A program made the position numbers and the translations under genes. Under the pieces are notes generated by a model. The model did no database searches. It saw nothing but the letters and a program-made list of their open reading frames with translations, and was not told where the DNA came from. A DNA stretch of 64,000 nucleotides from Sycobia sp. Sy_11 (lineage: Eukaryota > Arthropoda > Insecta > Hymenoptera > Epichrysomallidae), in contig JACCIC010000039.1 in assembly GCA_018907035.1 (NCBI GenBank), forward strand, positions 781,001 to 845,000, in the 5' to 3' direction. Positions 24,126 through 36,240 of the stretch are shown piece after piece. Within the stretch, counting starts at the first letter, position 1. Each line of letters begins with the position of its first letter.

Positions 24126-24600
24126 AGGCTCGTTGCGCCGCACGCTCAACCCGATCGTATATCAAATGTGTCCGAGGCACGTCGCCGGCAGCCCATATAT
24201 GCGGTACACCGCGCGCCGCCGTCCGGCCGCGGCGTTGGCGGGGGCGCGCGTTCGGTTCGTCGCCGCAGTGCGCGGGGGGGGGGGGCAGGGGGGGGTGGCC
24301 CACGGGCTCGACGGGTCTTATTCTGCATTTTGAGCCCGCCCCGCCGTCGCGCGTCTCTCGTCGCGGACGTCCCCTCTAAAGCAGTCGCGCGTACGCTCTC
24401 CCTTTACGGTTAATGCTCCCCGTTATTATTTATGGGCTCTTCGGTGGGTTGGCGGGTGGGGGGCTGGCCTCGCCTCTTAAATGGGAGGAAAATGCGGTCG
24501 GTCGGACGTACGATCGGTCGCCGCGGCGCGCGAAAAGTCGCGAGAAGCGCGATTCTCGTCCGGGGATTCTGTGTTGAGAAATCGCGCGTCTTTCGGCTGA

Positions 24601-27470
24601 TATTTCCGAAGGGTAATGGTCAGGGTATGGATGATGGATTTTTGATGGGAACGAGAGGGATAAGTTTGATTACTTGCAAAACGAGTTCTGATGATGTTCA
24701 AAAAACAAATGACATTTGATGCAATAATACTCTATCGAAGAAGTCACAGGAAGACTTTAATAAGATTTTGTGGACAGTCGGGTATTAGATATTTGAATCT
24801 AAATCGATGAAAATGATATATTTAAAGCTGAGTTTCTATGGGATTTCCAAATCGATATTAATAATTTTGATGTGTAAAAACGGATATTAGGCCTAGTTAA
24901 TATTAACATATTTGCATCTTTCTTATACTTAGAAATATCTTCATAATGTAAACAATGATGGTAACCAAACCCTTAGATGGGAATGAAATTTATATGATGG
25001 ATAAGAGCAACGCGATCCGATAAACTATTATGTTATCCACATTGCTCAATTCTATGAATAATTAATAAGAGATTATGATTAGTATTTGGATATTCTTATA
25101 ATAATGATTAAAGCTTGAGCTAGAATTTGTCGTTAATTATACACATATTTCAAAGGAAAGATGGATAGATGCAATTTTCCAAAAAACACGACGAGAAATT
25201 ACGGAAAATGGCATATAAATACACGAATGTATTTCTTGAAACTAGATGATTTTTTCAATTATGTAAAGTTTGCATGTACGATTTTCATTAAATATTATTT
25301 AAATCAATTCTTTAATTCTTATAATAAAGTAAACAAACGCTAATGAACCAATTTTTGTAAAAGTATATAGTTTCTCACATCTTCGTCATTTAATTCGTCA
25401 ATTGAACTTCGTCAATTTTTATTACATCAGTTATAGACAGGCATTTACCGTGATAATCAAGAATAACTAAATAACTAGACATTCTTGAGGACATAGGTTG
25501 ATTAGAAGCCTTTTGCTCGATACATTACTAATTCTTCGAAGCCGGTACCAAATGAAGACGTTTTGCACACTAGTAATTGCTTCCTAGTAAATATCAAGCA
25601 CCATACCTTCCACATGGGGATCGCCTTAAACCTCTTCGAATTTACAGAATTTCATCATTTTGAAGATTATCGGAGTCACACCAGGTCCAATCCGTATCAA
25701 ATCCTTCGTCCACATGTCGCCTAGTCTACCCCGAGCGAGTACATGGCCGAGAATTATAACGGCATATGCGTAGATCCGAAGCGCAACCATTGCATACGTC
25801 ATCCCTGACTCCCGACTGCTCCGACCACAATGAATAATAATAATTCGTCCGGGCCGGGGCGGCAGGCTCGCGTTCTGCGTCAACGCGAAATATAGCCCAT
25901 GCGTGCCGCGGTCGCGGCGAGCGGATACGGGAGGAAGCTTTGCGAACGCGCCGTATCGCCGGAGACACTCGCGAGTCATTCGCTCGGGCTCGGGCGCGGG
26001 GCGCTGGTTGAGGAGGCTCGGTTCTCGCCATCAGTCTGGTCGGTGGTTTAATATATGTGCCCGTGTGTGCGTGTGCATATGCATGTGTGTATGTATGCGT
26101 GTAAACCCAAGCGCGCCGCTCGGTTCGAGCAGCGGCAGCGGAGGAATAACACGGGGAAAGGTTCGTGCGTTCGTTCGTGCGGGGCTCTCGCGAAATTCGC
26201 CGATCCGCGCTTATGGCAGCTCGCATGGCTAATACGCGCCTCTAATCCCTCGCGCGGCCTCGGTGGGGCTCCGGCGCGCGCTCGTATCAATTTACGGGCT
26301 ACGTATAAACGTACAGAATCGGGTCGTTCCGCTTCTTGGGTCGCCTCGTTATTTATCCTCTTACGCGGGCATTAATCGATGTTGGCGGTGGTGGTGGGGG
26401 GGGGGGGCGAGCCACGGTCGAGATATAAACCAAGGCATTTTGTAGTCACAAGGATAGAGAAACAGAGGCCTGGTCAGGAGGAGTCGCTTAAAGCGATTTA
26501 TCGGAGGAATATGTTTTCAGGTTGGACGAGACGTTCCTCGCGTTCGATGAATACTTGCGGCGAATTGCAACCTGTTCCTGTTTCATTTATCGCATTTTAG
26601 CACGATAATACGAATGGCCGAACTTTTCATTGCGCTCTCTATTAACGCAGTGCGAGGTCGTATATTTTTTAGTCGGATGAAAGGAAATCATTATTGTAAT
26701 AGTGCTTATTATGGAACTATGGACTTTATGAACGTTGATGAAACGCTATGAACTTTAGTAAAAAAAATTGTTTTCAGAAAATTGAGATGACATTTAACGG
26801 AACAATGGTAAAGCAGGCTTGTCAAATGTCATTCAACTATTACGTTATTAAAGCCATATTATTAATCTATCTATTATTTAAAATGAAAACTGCTATTTGA
26901 AACTTCAATATTACATTTCGAGTTAATCATTGAATTTTCGTTCCATTGAAAAAAAATTTCATTTAGAGGCAGTATTTTATAGTGTAGATTTATTATTACA
27001 ACCAAGGAAAAGAGTATAATTGGATTTGTAATTTTCACAAGAAAGATATAACAGAAGCAATCGTTCTGTAGAAAATAATTACCCATCCTTTATTATTTCT
27101 TGGTCATTCGTAAGCACATTTAATATAATTTTTATATTTAAACCTCGCGACCTATTCTACTATTCGAAATTACGTAATAACTATTTTTCAACATCTTTCG
27201 TAAACCTGGAACGAAAACCATAATTTCCTACATTTGACTTTTAATATAAATCTTTTTTCCATCAAATTGTTCTGCTTTTCTTCTTTTTTTTTTTTTTGAA
27301 AGCCGAGGCAAATCCGCTGCATAGTTGAAAAAATAATCCAGCAAGTCTTTGGAATATCGCGTTTACTGCGAAACGCAAATATTCGGCGCATCGTGCTGGA
27401 TGAGAACGACAAGGATCGATCGTACATTTCGTCGCTCGGCACTATATGATTAATTTTAACGGATTTACAA
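24601..27470. other. Gene-free: AT-rich around a GC-rich core
   Basis: The GC-rich core at 25700-26560 contains overlapping minus-strand open frames of 117 and 166 codons in different frames, and a TGTGTGTG-rich stretch at 26060-26100. Neither frame shows a domain. The flanks are AT-rich unique DNA. Confidence 0.55.
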
Positions 27471-28750
27471 TACGTGTCCGCTCGGCCGGCAATTTTTCCA
27501 CCACTTTATTATACGCGCGCGATTACGAATCCGCTTGAATTATGCTTCGATGATCGATCGCCGCGTCCGTTTGCGCCGGGGCGGCCGGCGGCGCGCGCGT
27601 AACGAATATATACGTCGGGGTGGGCGAGAGGCGCGCGATTCCGAGCGGGCAACTCCCGTCGCACGGAGGCGCGCTCGCGCCAACGTTTTACGTCCGCATC
27701 GATCCGTTTGCTGTATTATAAATTTAGGCGAAAGCCCGTTAAGCTTATTAATTAGAAGCCCGCCATGCGTCGTTATTATCGTACAAGCCAAGCCATTGCG
27801 CTATTCGAGTGGCTTACATTTATTCCGTACATTGAGCGGAGAGTCGAAAGTCCTCACGAATTTTGACATCCCGGATCATCGAACGTTCGAATTAAAAATA
27901 CCATAATATCAGATTTGTTCCGTTCAATTTCGTCAGTTTATCTCCCTTTAATTTATCACGATTAAATTACGTCTTCGTCTGGCGAGCAACTAATTCCTCC
28001 GCCGTCCCCTACTTGTTCCCCGATTTATTTGTCGCGACTCTTTTTATTGCCATTGTTTACGCTTCTCCTTTGATACTTATTTTTTCCCTTATATTCCTTC
28101 GGTCCCGTTCGCCTGCTATTCATTGCATTTTTGTCCCTCATTTTGTACATTTCGTGTACTTCCTGGGGGGGGGGGCGTCCCGGTCGAGCGTCTCTCACCC
28201 CCCTACTTCCTCCTACACTCCATCTCCGTGTCTTTCTCGCCTTCCTCCAGTCCCTCGTCTCTGTCTCTCTCTCTCTCTTTCTCCCGCTCCATTCCCCCCC
28301 CCTCCCTCATTCGCAATTTATATAGCTTCGAGCTGAATAATTAACTTCTGCCAAGTTGCGAAGCAACGCGCGCGCGAGCCCACCCTCGAGTACTGGATAC
28401 TATAATTGCATCGTTATCTTAGGAAGCAGTCGAGTTCTCGCGAATGCGAATGAATAACGGAGTAAGTGATTCGGTAAATTTTGCCAACGAGGAATTTTCA
28501 GCGCGGGGCGCAAAGCCAACGGGCTCTCGGTCGGGAAACTTCCGCCACTCCCCCTCCAACCCCCGCTCGGTATATAATTCTTCGCGCGGGACCGGCGGAC
28601 TGGCTGCGTTTATTTTCTCAACGATACGCCGAGAGTGAGAGAGGGAGCGAGAAAGATAGAGAGAGAGTAAGAGAGAGAAGTAATGCAGCGACAGCTCTAG
28701 CAGCTCTTTCCAGAGGAGCGCTGAGAGCGCAGAATCCAAACACGGGAGAT
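27471..28750. other. Gene-free GC-rich block with homeodomain-like words
   Basis: CpG-rich with TTATTAATTAG at about 27745-27756 between GC-rich arms, then a C/T-rich stretch with SLSLS-type frames (28170-28310). A 123-codon plus-strand frame at 27535-27906 is arginine-rich and unrecognised. Confidence 0.55.
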
Positions 28751-28758
28751 CTGTATAT

Positions 28759-28804
28759 GCATACATACATCTATACGTACATACATACATACATACATAC
28801 ACAC

Positions 28805-28861
<57 letters not shown>
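28759..28861 (+). repeat. (CATA)n followed by (TA)n
   Basis: Imperfect ACAT/CATA repeats (28759-28816) pass into about 22 TA units (28817-28861). Confidence 0.96.
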
Positions 28862-28866
<5 letters not shown>

Positions 28867-29423
28867 CACGCTGAACTGATTCCGTAGGCGCGCAAATGTT
28901 GCCGCTTAAGTTTTTCACGCTAGGTTAAGCCGATAAATGATCGGGTCGCCACCGGCATCCCACCCCCATCGCCACATCGCCACCCTCCCAGATAACAAGC
29001 GCTCCGGCATCCAGCACGACGATGGCCAGGCGATTGGAGAGGGAGGCCGAGCAGCGGCGTCGATCGAACGGGGAACCCGGAATAATTCCAATTTGCACGT
29101 GCGTGGGCTCAGGCCCGGTTCCTCCAAAGGACGATCGAGTCACTTTACGCGCGATATAACGAGCCGTTACTGCGGGGCGTAATTGCGCGCCGGCACCGAC
29201 TGCAGCGCGACCTGGCCAAGGCCTGTGTTGTGGGGGGGGGGGGAGGCGTGTAGGCGAGCGTCTGTGCACAGAGACCGTTGGGCCGGGATGAGAGGAGCTG
29301 ATTCTCCATGCATAATAGGTATAGGCGCGTATACAGGCGCAGGGTCGCGACGGAGAGAAGCGGCGGTGGGATTGGGGGAGGGGGTACTATGGAAGACGGA
29401 GTGGGAGGGATCGTGCAGTGAGT

Positions 29424-29496
29424 GAGAGAGAGAGAGAGAGAGAGAGATAGAAAGACAGATATACAGAGACAGTAGGGAGAGAGCGAGTGAAGTAGA

Positions 29497-29552
<56 letters not shown>
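29424..29552 (+). repeat. (GA)n and (TA)n pair
   Basis: GA repeat at 29424-29447, a GA/GATA-rich spacer, and about 27 TA units at 29499-29552. Confidence 0.97.
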
Positions 29553-29555
<3 letters not shown>

Positions 29556-29582
29556 CACATCCACAAAGACACGAAGGGAAGC

Positions 29583-29790
29583 CGATTAATGCAAATGTCT
29601 AAGCTATTGCCGGCGCTCACGAAACAGCTGTCCATTAAGCACAAAGGCTAAAAATTGCTCGGCAGTAAACGTACATATAGAACAGAATTTCAATTTAAAA
29701 GTGCGCAAGTGAATGAATGTGCTTAATAGTTATTAATTGCATCGAATTGCTCTTTGATCAACCGAACGAGGCTAATGAACCAATAACCGA
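29583..29790. promoter_or_regulatory. Candidate conserved enhancer-like element
   Basis: This repeat-free block directly follows a (TA)n tract. It contains a GATTA word overlapping an octamer ATGCAAAT (29584-29596), an E-box CAGCTG (29625-29630), ACAAAGG (29641-29647, Sox/TCF-like), several TTAAT/ATTAA words (for example TTATTAATTG near 29731) and CTTTGATC (29752-29759, the TCF/Pangolin core). The density of developmental factor words is higher than in neighbouring DNA. Function is inferred only. Confidence 0.3.
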
Positions 29791-30270
29791 GTACTACAAG
29801 GGACGGGTATTTGTGTCATCCAAGTTTTAAGCAACTTGAAACTCCGACTAGCGAATGATTGTTTTGTATACGATCCCAGATAATATTAAACAGAAAATTC
29901 GTTTAAAAAAAATGAATGATTCATGAAATAAAAATCGACGTGAATAAAGAAAAGTAATTTTTTCAGTACAATGCTTAATTGGCTCAAATTTGCTGTATAA
30001 TATTTAGACAATGTCTGAAAATTGAAAGTCTTAAAGATAATATGTATACACTAGCAGAGTAAATAGATCAAATAAATAAATAATGCTAGACTGTCCGTAG
30101 AAAATGAACGTTCCAATTGTTAACTGACGCTTGGTCGTCCATCGCTATATAATTTCTATAATAATACGATTGTGAAATTTTCTCTTGGTCAAACGAAAAT
30201 AGGGCAATCTTGAATATTAAAAGTACGGGGGGGGGAAACAATTATAATCGTGACTGTTTTCCCTTCAAAG

Positions 30271-30742
30271 TCCTTAGTTTAAAATTAAAATCACATTCCG
30301 GCCCATGCCGATATAAACATATATTGCTACATTCGTCGGCACGACCAGCCGTAACCTTTGTAAATGTCTACGCGCGAGTTTTGGCGCGAGATTGCAAAAT
30401 TGCCTCGATCGCAATGACGGACGGAGGTCGGAAATGTCCGATAAATCCGCAAAGCTCGAAGTTTTCTCGCGAGGCAAATAATGAACGCCGCTCGTTCGTA
30501 CGTAGCGCGCAGGCAGGCGACTTAATCAGTACCCTGGCGGCTTCGGCAGAACCGAGCCGTAGGCTCGGCCGAGACGATTCCCTCGAGAGCACAAAACTGT
30601 TATCGAAGAAAATCGATATTCATACACAATCGTCTGCGCGGAATGGGGAACAATTGGACATTTATCGCGGTTGGGCGGTGGCGGCGGGGAAAAAATTAAA
30701 AGCCTACAGAACCTTGCGCGTTGACCAATGTGACGATCGGAG
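30271..30742 (+). CDS. Longest non-repetitive open frame, unrecognised
   Basis: This frame is open from before 30271 through 30742 and contains no microsatellite until the (TA)n tract at 30756, where it becomes a YIYIYI run. It is preceded by an acceptor-like GTTTTCCCTTCAAAG ending at 30270 and followed by a donor-like GAG|GTTAGT at 30743. The first in-frame ATG is at 30414. The translation is basic and mixed, and no motif or family is recognised. Codon use shows no obvious bias. An ORF of this length is not surprising by chance in 64 kb of partly GC-rich DNA, so a coding role is doubtful. Confidence 0.12.
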
Positions 30743-30752
30743 GTTAGTTCTA

Positions 30753-30755
<3 letters not shown>

Positions 30756-30809
<54 letters not shown>

Positions 30810-30819
30810 CATATATATA
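30756..30819 (+). repeat. (TA)n microsatellite
   Basis: About 22 pure units to 30800, then interrupted TA to 30819. Confidence 0.97.
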
Positions 30820-31607
30820 TCAATATTTCGTTTTTCAAAAGAGTATACATTGCATACAGAATTCACGCGAATCAATCTTTTTCATAAAGTCCCCCCGCCC
30901 CCCACAACAACGTCGACACCGTTCCTCTTCTCATCCTTGCACTTGCGCGCGGCGGGCACTGAGCTTCGAGCTCTTCGACTGGCGAGTCTCCCGTTCCAGT
31001 CCACCGCAACGCTTCAATTTGAAATGCTAATCAAGACCTCGCCCCTCCCTCCCCGCCGCCCGGGCAACTAACGCTGACCGTTTAATGTCTATACATGTAT
31101 TCGTCCCTTGTAGTCCCGGCGTCTCTCTGCGCGTCCCAAGGACCGCTCTGTCTCGTGGTCCAGAAGCGTGAGGGGTAGCGGGGGGGGGGTGAGTCGGGCG
31201 GCAAGCAAGAGGGTTAGAGTTAGTCCTCGATACATCACAGGGTCGACGGCGTTGTACCGTGAGAGGAGGGCTCGGACTTGTTCCTGCGGAACGGACAGTC
31301 GCGCGCAATCGCGTGCACACGTTCGCGCGGTGCAACGCAATAAAGATGGCACCCGCGCCACTCGTCCACCGAACGAAAGCAATATGTTGATTATATTTCA
31401 TATAGTTTTATCTATATATATATGGGGATTATATATAATATTTATCCATTTGGAATACGTGTTACTTTATACATTTTACTATAAACACAGACACACACAT
31501 ACGAAGCTAACAAGATGAAAGATTCAACAGTCGAAGTTTGTGGATTATTCGGGGCTGCGCGTAAAGTTGCTCACAAAGTCATAATCGGAAATTTTGTGGG
31601 GTTTTCG

Positions 31608-31628
31608 TATATATATATATATATATAT
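31608..31628 (+). repeat. (TA)n microsatellite
   Basis: About 10 units. Confidence 0.93.
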
Positions 31629-31967
31629 CTATACACGAAATACATGCAGACATAAGTTTCTTATTTGAAACATTGAATAATATCAAATATTGGATATTGA
31701 TTTATAAGGCTTTAACGTACTTTTAAACGGATTATTTCGAAAGCGAAGGGGAATTACGCGCGCGAAACGGGAAGTTTTTCTTTATACATACATATATATA
31801 TATAAAGTGGTTAAGCTTTGAAAGCTCCTTTGAGATATATAAAAAAATACGTTTGATATACGCTCTTTGAGGATAAGAGCGAGAAACACAGCGCTAATTA
31901 TATTAAAATGTACAAATATTACAAACTTTATTCTAGTGTCTTTACTGATTTTAACTTATACAATGCT

Positions 31968-31971
<4 letters not shown>

Positions 31972-32035
<64 letters not shown>
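31972..32035 (+). repeat. (TA)n microsatellite, phase shift inside
   Basis: Two TA arrays joined at an AAT phase break near 31998. Confidence 0.97.
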
Positions 32036-32038
<3 letters not shown>

Positions 32039-32156
32039 GTTCGCGTTTTACCACTGCAAATAAATCCCATTACACCTTAAAAAGTATACACGCGCGAATA
32101 TCTCGAAACTGAAGAGCCTTCTTTATTTCGAGCTCACTCGACTTTCTCTCTTTCGG

Positions 32157-32157
32157 C

Positions 32158-32199
<42 letters not shown>
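32157..32199 (+). repeat. (CT)n microsatellite
   Basis: CT repeat with a single TTT interruption. Confidence 0.96.
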
Positions 32200-33859
32200 T
32201 GAATGCTCAACACTTTGCCTGCAAAAAGAGCGGAGGGCAAAAGGGTGGATGGCTGGCGGGAGTTCGCGAGAATGGGAAAACGCGAGGAAAGAAAGAAAGA
32301 GCGATGAGGGAGAGACAGAGTGAAATGAGCGAAAGAGTGAAAGAAAGACAGAAATAGAAGGCGCCTACGCGAATGAAACTATGACATTGTAGTTTAGTCT
32401 CTCTCCTTTTCTCCCCCACCCCCGCCGACGTCGCCCAACCCCCAACGCGGAGTCGCGCGCGTGCAGCGCGCCGCGAGAAAGAAGCCAACGTTGACTGTTT
32501 CCTCCGACGTCTGACAAATGATCAACCGTGCAGGCAGCGCCCGTAGTAGACTGTAAAATAAAAAAAAGAAGAAACAAAAGAAAAAAAGTCAGTTTTCCCC
32601 GGACCCTCTTATTCAGCTTTCTTATTCCCGGCTCCCGTTGCTCCTTCCACTTCGCTTTGTCATTGTCCCTTCTATATAAGCGCGTACTCCCCGCCCCGGC
32701 TTCATATCGGTAATTTCATCTTGTTCCGTGCTTTTTATATATAGATATAAACTTCCCATCCACGGAATTTCTTCTGGTTGCTCCTGCCCCCCTCCCCCCC
32801 CGCCTCTTCAAGTCCCACCGCTCAACTGGATTCGGGTGGGGGCTGGACTCGTTGCTCGTTGCTTCTGTAGATGCCAGTGAGGGGGGCTGGCTTACATTTA
32901 TGTATACGTTTACGTATCCCTACCTTGCTCACACCACCCCCTCGCCCTGAAACTTGTGTATTATATTTTCCACGCATTACACGTGCTGTTAGATCGTGAT
33001 CGCGACGTAGGAGAGAGGAGGGAGGGCGCTCACGATCGCATATAGTTTTATCTCGGCGTGGATTTCGGTTGCATTAGAGGCATTTTCAGCGATTTCTTCG
33101 GACACAATAGCGATTACATTCCCCTCTCCTACCCGCGCCCCGGCGAAATATATACGCGGCACAGGGTAAAGCCGCCCTTAATTAACGCGAGCTTAAGCCG
33201 TTCTCGTGCGGCCGCGCGCCAGCGTAAAGGGGCACAGGCGGGAGGGCGCGGGAAACAGACCCGCCGGGCTCGACGACACCGCCCCTGTAACGCGGCGGGC
33301 TTGGCAAACTTTGCGTCCCTCTTCTCCCTCCCTCCCCGCCGTCGCAACTCCCGCCGCAGCTCCTCTTCTACTCCGCTTGTAAGAGCGCCATAGGTAGGGT
33401 ACAAAAAGGGGAGCAAAATCGAAAAGTCTTTTATTGTGGGTTGAGTTTCGCCTCCCCCCACCTCTCCCTACCGCCCGACAGTTCCCTCACAGAATTGCCA
33501 CCTGTATACATATACAGGATACATTGGATGCACATATATACAACGTGCGGTCCGTGTTTACATGTGCAGCATTCGAGGCTTTATTTCGGATTTCCCGAAG
33601 GGGTCCATAAAATTTGGAGAGGCCGTCGCGGAGGAAGGGATTTGGCGGAGGGGGAAAAAAATCAGAAGTTAAATGTTGCCTCGGTTATAAAGTACAATGC
33701 GAAACGCTGATTGAAGTGCCGGGCGAGGGGGGGGGGTGAGGGGATGGAAAAAATGTCGTTTATAGAGTGGAAAATAAACTGTGAGAGGACGTATTGTGAA
33801 AAAAAACAGGTCAAGTTTTACATGCGCGCGTGTACCAACCCCTCTCCCTTTCCTCCCTT

Positions 33860-33893
33860 TCTCTCTCTCTCTCTCTCTCTCCCTCTCTCTCTT
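33860..33893 (+). repeat. (CT)n microsatellite
   Basis: CT repeat with a CCC interruption. Confidence 0.95.
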
Positions 33894-34303
33894 CGCTCTT
33901 TATCTCTCTTCTCGCTCTCGCGGCTACGTATATACAGCTGATGCAAAAAGTACACCGCGACCTCTCGATAATATACAGGATCGACGGTGCAGCTGCTGAT
34001 GCGCGCAAGAGAGGTGGGAGAGGAGGTAGGGGGAGGGGTGGCGGGCTCGCACGACCGCACTTGATTACGGAGATTTCGAGACCTACCCAGTTGTAATTTC
34101 CCGGCGTTTATGGGCCGAGGCGCGGAGGACGCGACTGCCGCGCCGTGGTGTAGCTGAAAGTCGTGCAGCCCTCGAAATTCCGGGCGAGTTCCCGCCCCCC
34201 TACCCCTGCCGCCCTCGTCGTTGTTCGACGTATAGAGGGACCGAGAGAGGGAGAGAGAGAAAGAGAAAGGTAGGGAGAGAGCCAGAATCCGCCTACTGTT
34301 GCA

Positions 34304-34306
<3 letters not shown>

Positions 34307-34347
<41 letters not shown>
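34307..34347 (+). repeat. (TA)n microsatellite
   Basis: About 20 units. A GA-rich stretch lies just upstream (34235-34280). Confidence 0.97.
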
Positions 34348-34350
<3 letters not shown>

Positions 34351-34473
34351 GCGAGCGATCGTGTAGCTATTTGCATATGCAGTTCCGACTGATGAACAGA
34401 GTGGAGGCCTTGCCGCGGTATGAAACGCGCCGCGCCGCGGAAGCACATGGATGCGGAGTCCCTGGCGTTTAGA

Positions 34474-34476
<3 letters not shown>

Positions 34477-34508
<32 letters not shown>
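34477..34508 (+). repeat. (TA)n microsatellite
   Basis: About 16 units. Confidence 0.96.
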
Positions 34509-34510
<2 letters not shown>

Positions 34511-35550
34511 TATGTCTATATGTGCTCGTAGGCTGTACTATACGTTCGCTCGGGGCGAGGTATTGGAAAAACTGCAGCTATATATAGGAGATCTCTGATT
34601 TCGTCCTTTTTCCCGAGCAATTTTGATAGCAGTACGAGTAAGTCCATGATTGGCTCTATCCTTCTTCAATGTTCGATTCTGTAGGGACAGGTAGGAGTAC
34701 GGGTTCGTATTCTGTCTATTTTATTTTTTACATATAGTATAGTCGTACGTTTAGGCAATGAATTAATGCACTACAATTGTAACCCCATCGATAGATTTTT
34801 ATTTTAGAGTTATAATTTTTAAACTTTATGATGACAAAAAAAATATTTCAAACTTTAATATTAGTGCGAGTTTTTAAAATACTAAAAGGCTGAAAATTAT
34901 CACGTAAATTATTTAATTTGAAATCAAAATTCTGCTTCTTAATTAAAAACAAAAAGTTCCCAATATTCTTTTTGTCGATTTTATTCATTTTCTCATATTC
35001 GAATCTATGCAATTTCTATGTATCTAAGTAATAACTATCCAGCAATTCTAAATTTTCTTCCGTGTCTGTTTCTTTCCTTGTTTTTCAAATCAGCAGCAAA
35101 TTTCGATCTACGATTATTTTTTTATTATATTTATAAAGTTTTGAAATTAGACTAAAGAATCCGTGACAATTTCCCCATCGGCGACGTCGCCGCGCAAAAA
35201 CAGCAGGTATTGCCTTCACGTCGATTTTCGCGCCTCATCCCTCTTTCGCGAGCGAACCTCGCCGGGTTCGAGACCCAGAAGTTTCCCGCGTCTGACCGTT
35301 TCGTCGCGCGCGAGTCTGACGGAAACGAACGCGCAGCTTATATTTGACGGGGCGGTGGAGCGGGGAGGGGTAGAATGCGCAGCGGCGTATGGCGATCGCG
35401 GGCGGTGGTGATAAAAACGGGGGAAATGGGAGAGAGGACCGTACGGCGAATGAGCAAGTAAGCCGCCTCGCGTGCCTGCGATCTCGGCGAAGAGAACTCC
35501 GAGGGAGGGGGGAAGCGAGAGGGCGAGAGATGCAGGCAGCGCGTTGTGCA

Positions 35551-35570
35551 TATATATATATATATATATA
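35551..35570 (+). repeat. (TA)n microsatellite
   Basis: Ten units. Confidence 0.93.
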
Positions 35571-35932
35571 GAAATGGAGGTGCAGCCCTCTGACTTGCGG
35601 TTCCGTAAGCCGTACCTGTTTATGGCTTCTTGCGGCGTGTCGAAGCAGCCAGCCCCCCCCCTCCCCCGCTCTCCCGCCTCGCACGCGTTTCGGTTAGTTT
35701 AGGGATGCAGTGGTAGCAGAACGGCGTGGCAGCAGCGCTGCTCCACGCTCGGCCGCGAGCCGCCGCGCGCCCTTTCGATGCCGCATCCCGCGGATATTCT
35801 GTGCTCAACGAATATATACACACGAAACGCGAGTGCGCGCTGGGGTGCTCGTTTCAATGGGAAGGGGGATTGCGATGTGTTTAGTCGGTGCTTATATCTG
35901 TCACCGGATATAATAATGCATATATATGTATA

Positions 35933-35934
<2 letters not shown>

Positions 35935-35979
<45 letters not shown>
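35935..35979 (+). repeat. (TA)n microsatellite
   Basis: About 22 units. Confidence 0.97.
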
Positions 35980-35981
<2 letters not shown>

Positions 35982-36240
35982 CGGTAAAGACTTTTTTCGC
36001 GCGCATCTGTTGCTCTCTCGTATTCCGGTATTATGCGCGCGCACCAGTATCAAAATTCTCGTACTTGACATTGCAGCATGGGCAATCGCTTTGACTAACA
36101 ATACGCACGTATTTTCCGACCCATTGAAATACTTGTTTCGTTTTTTGTTTTTTTTCTTTTTGTTCGTGTTTGTTTATCACATTTTTATCTCGCGAGTCGT
36201 CATTACGCCGCCCCGTTCCCCAAGCGAGGGCACGGAGAAA

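Larger units (their letters stand above)
21843..24600. other. Gene-free, mostly GC-rich with poly-C/G runs
   Basis: Holds CT and TA repeats, poly-C at 23280-23289, poly-G at about 23407-23427 and 24268-24295, and a G4 tract at 24091. An AT-rich interval lies at 22690-23100. No gene seen. Confidence 0.6.
28862..30270. other. Gene-free: GC-rich then AT-rich
   Basis: GC-rich DNA with a 13-base G-run near 29231, repeats, then the enhancer-like block at 29583-29790 and AT-rich unique DNA. Confidence 0.55.
30820..35160. other. Gene-free GC-rich blocks separated by TA tracts
   Basis: CpG-rich with several TA and CT repeats. AT-rich at about 31400-32130 and 34640-35160. No supported gene. Confidence 0.6.
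35161..36240. other. Gene-free GC-rich block
   Basis: CpG-rich with two TA tracts. A GGGTTCGAGACCC word near 35263 looks like a tRNA T-arm but has no other tRNA part. Confidence 0.6.

Noticed and set aside
25626..26226. Minus-strand frames of 117 and 166 codons
   Set aside because: They overlap in different frames in a GC-rich block and show no conserved motif.
27535..27906. 123-codon plus-strand frame
   Set aside because: Arginine-rich from CpG-rich DNA. An opposite-strand frame is open over the same bases and no domain is seen.
35258..35278. GGGTTCGAGACCC resembling a tRNA T-arm
   Set aside because: No A-box, anticodon arm or acceptor pairing at the right distance.
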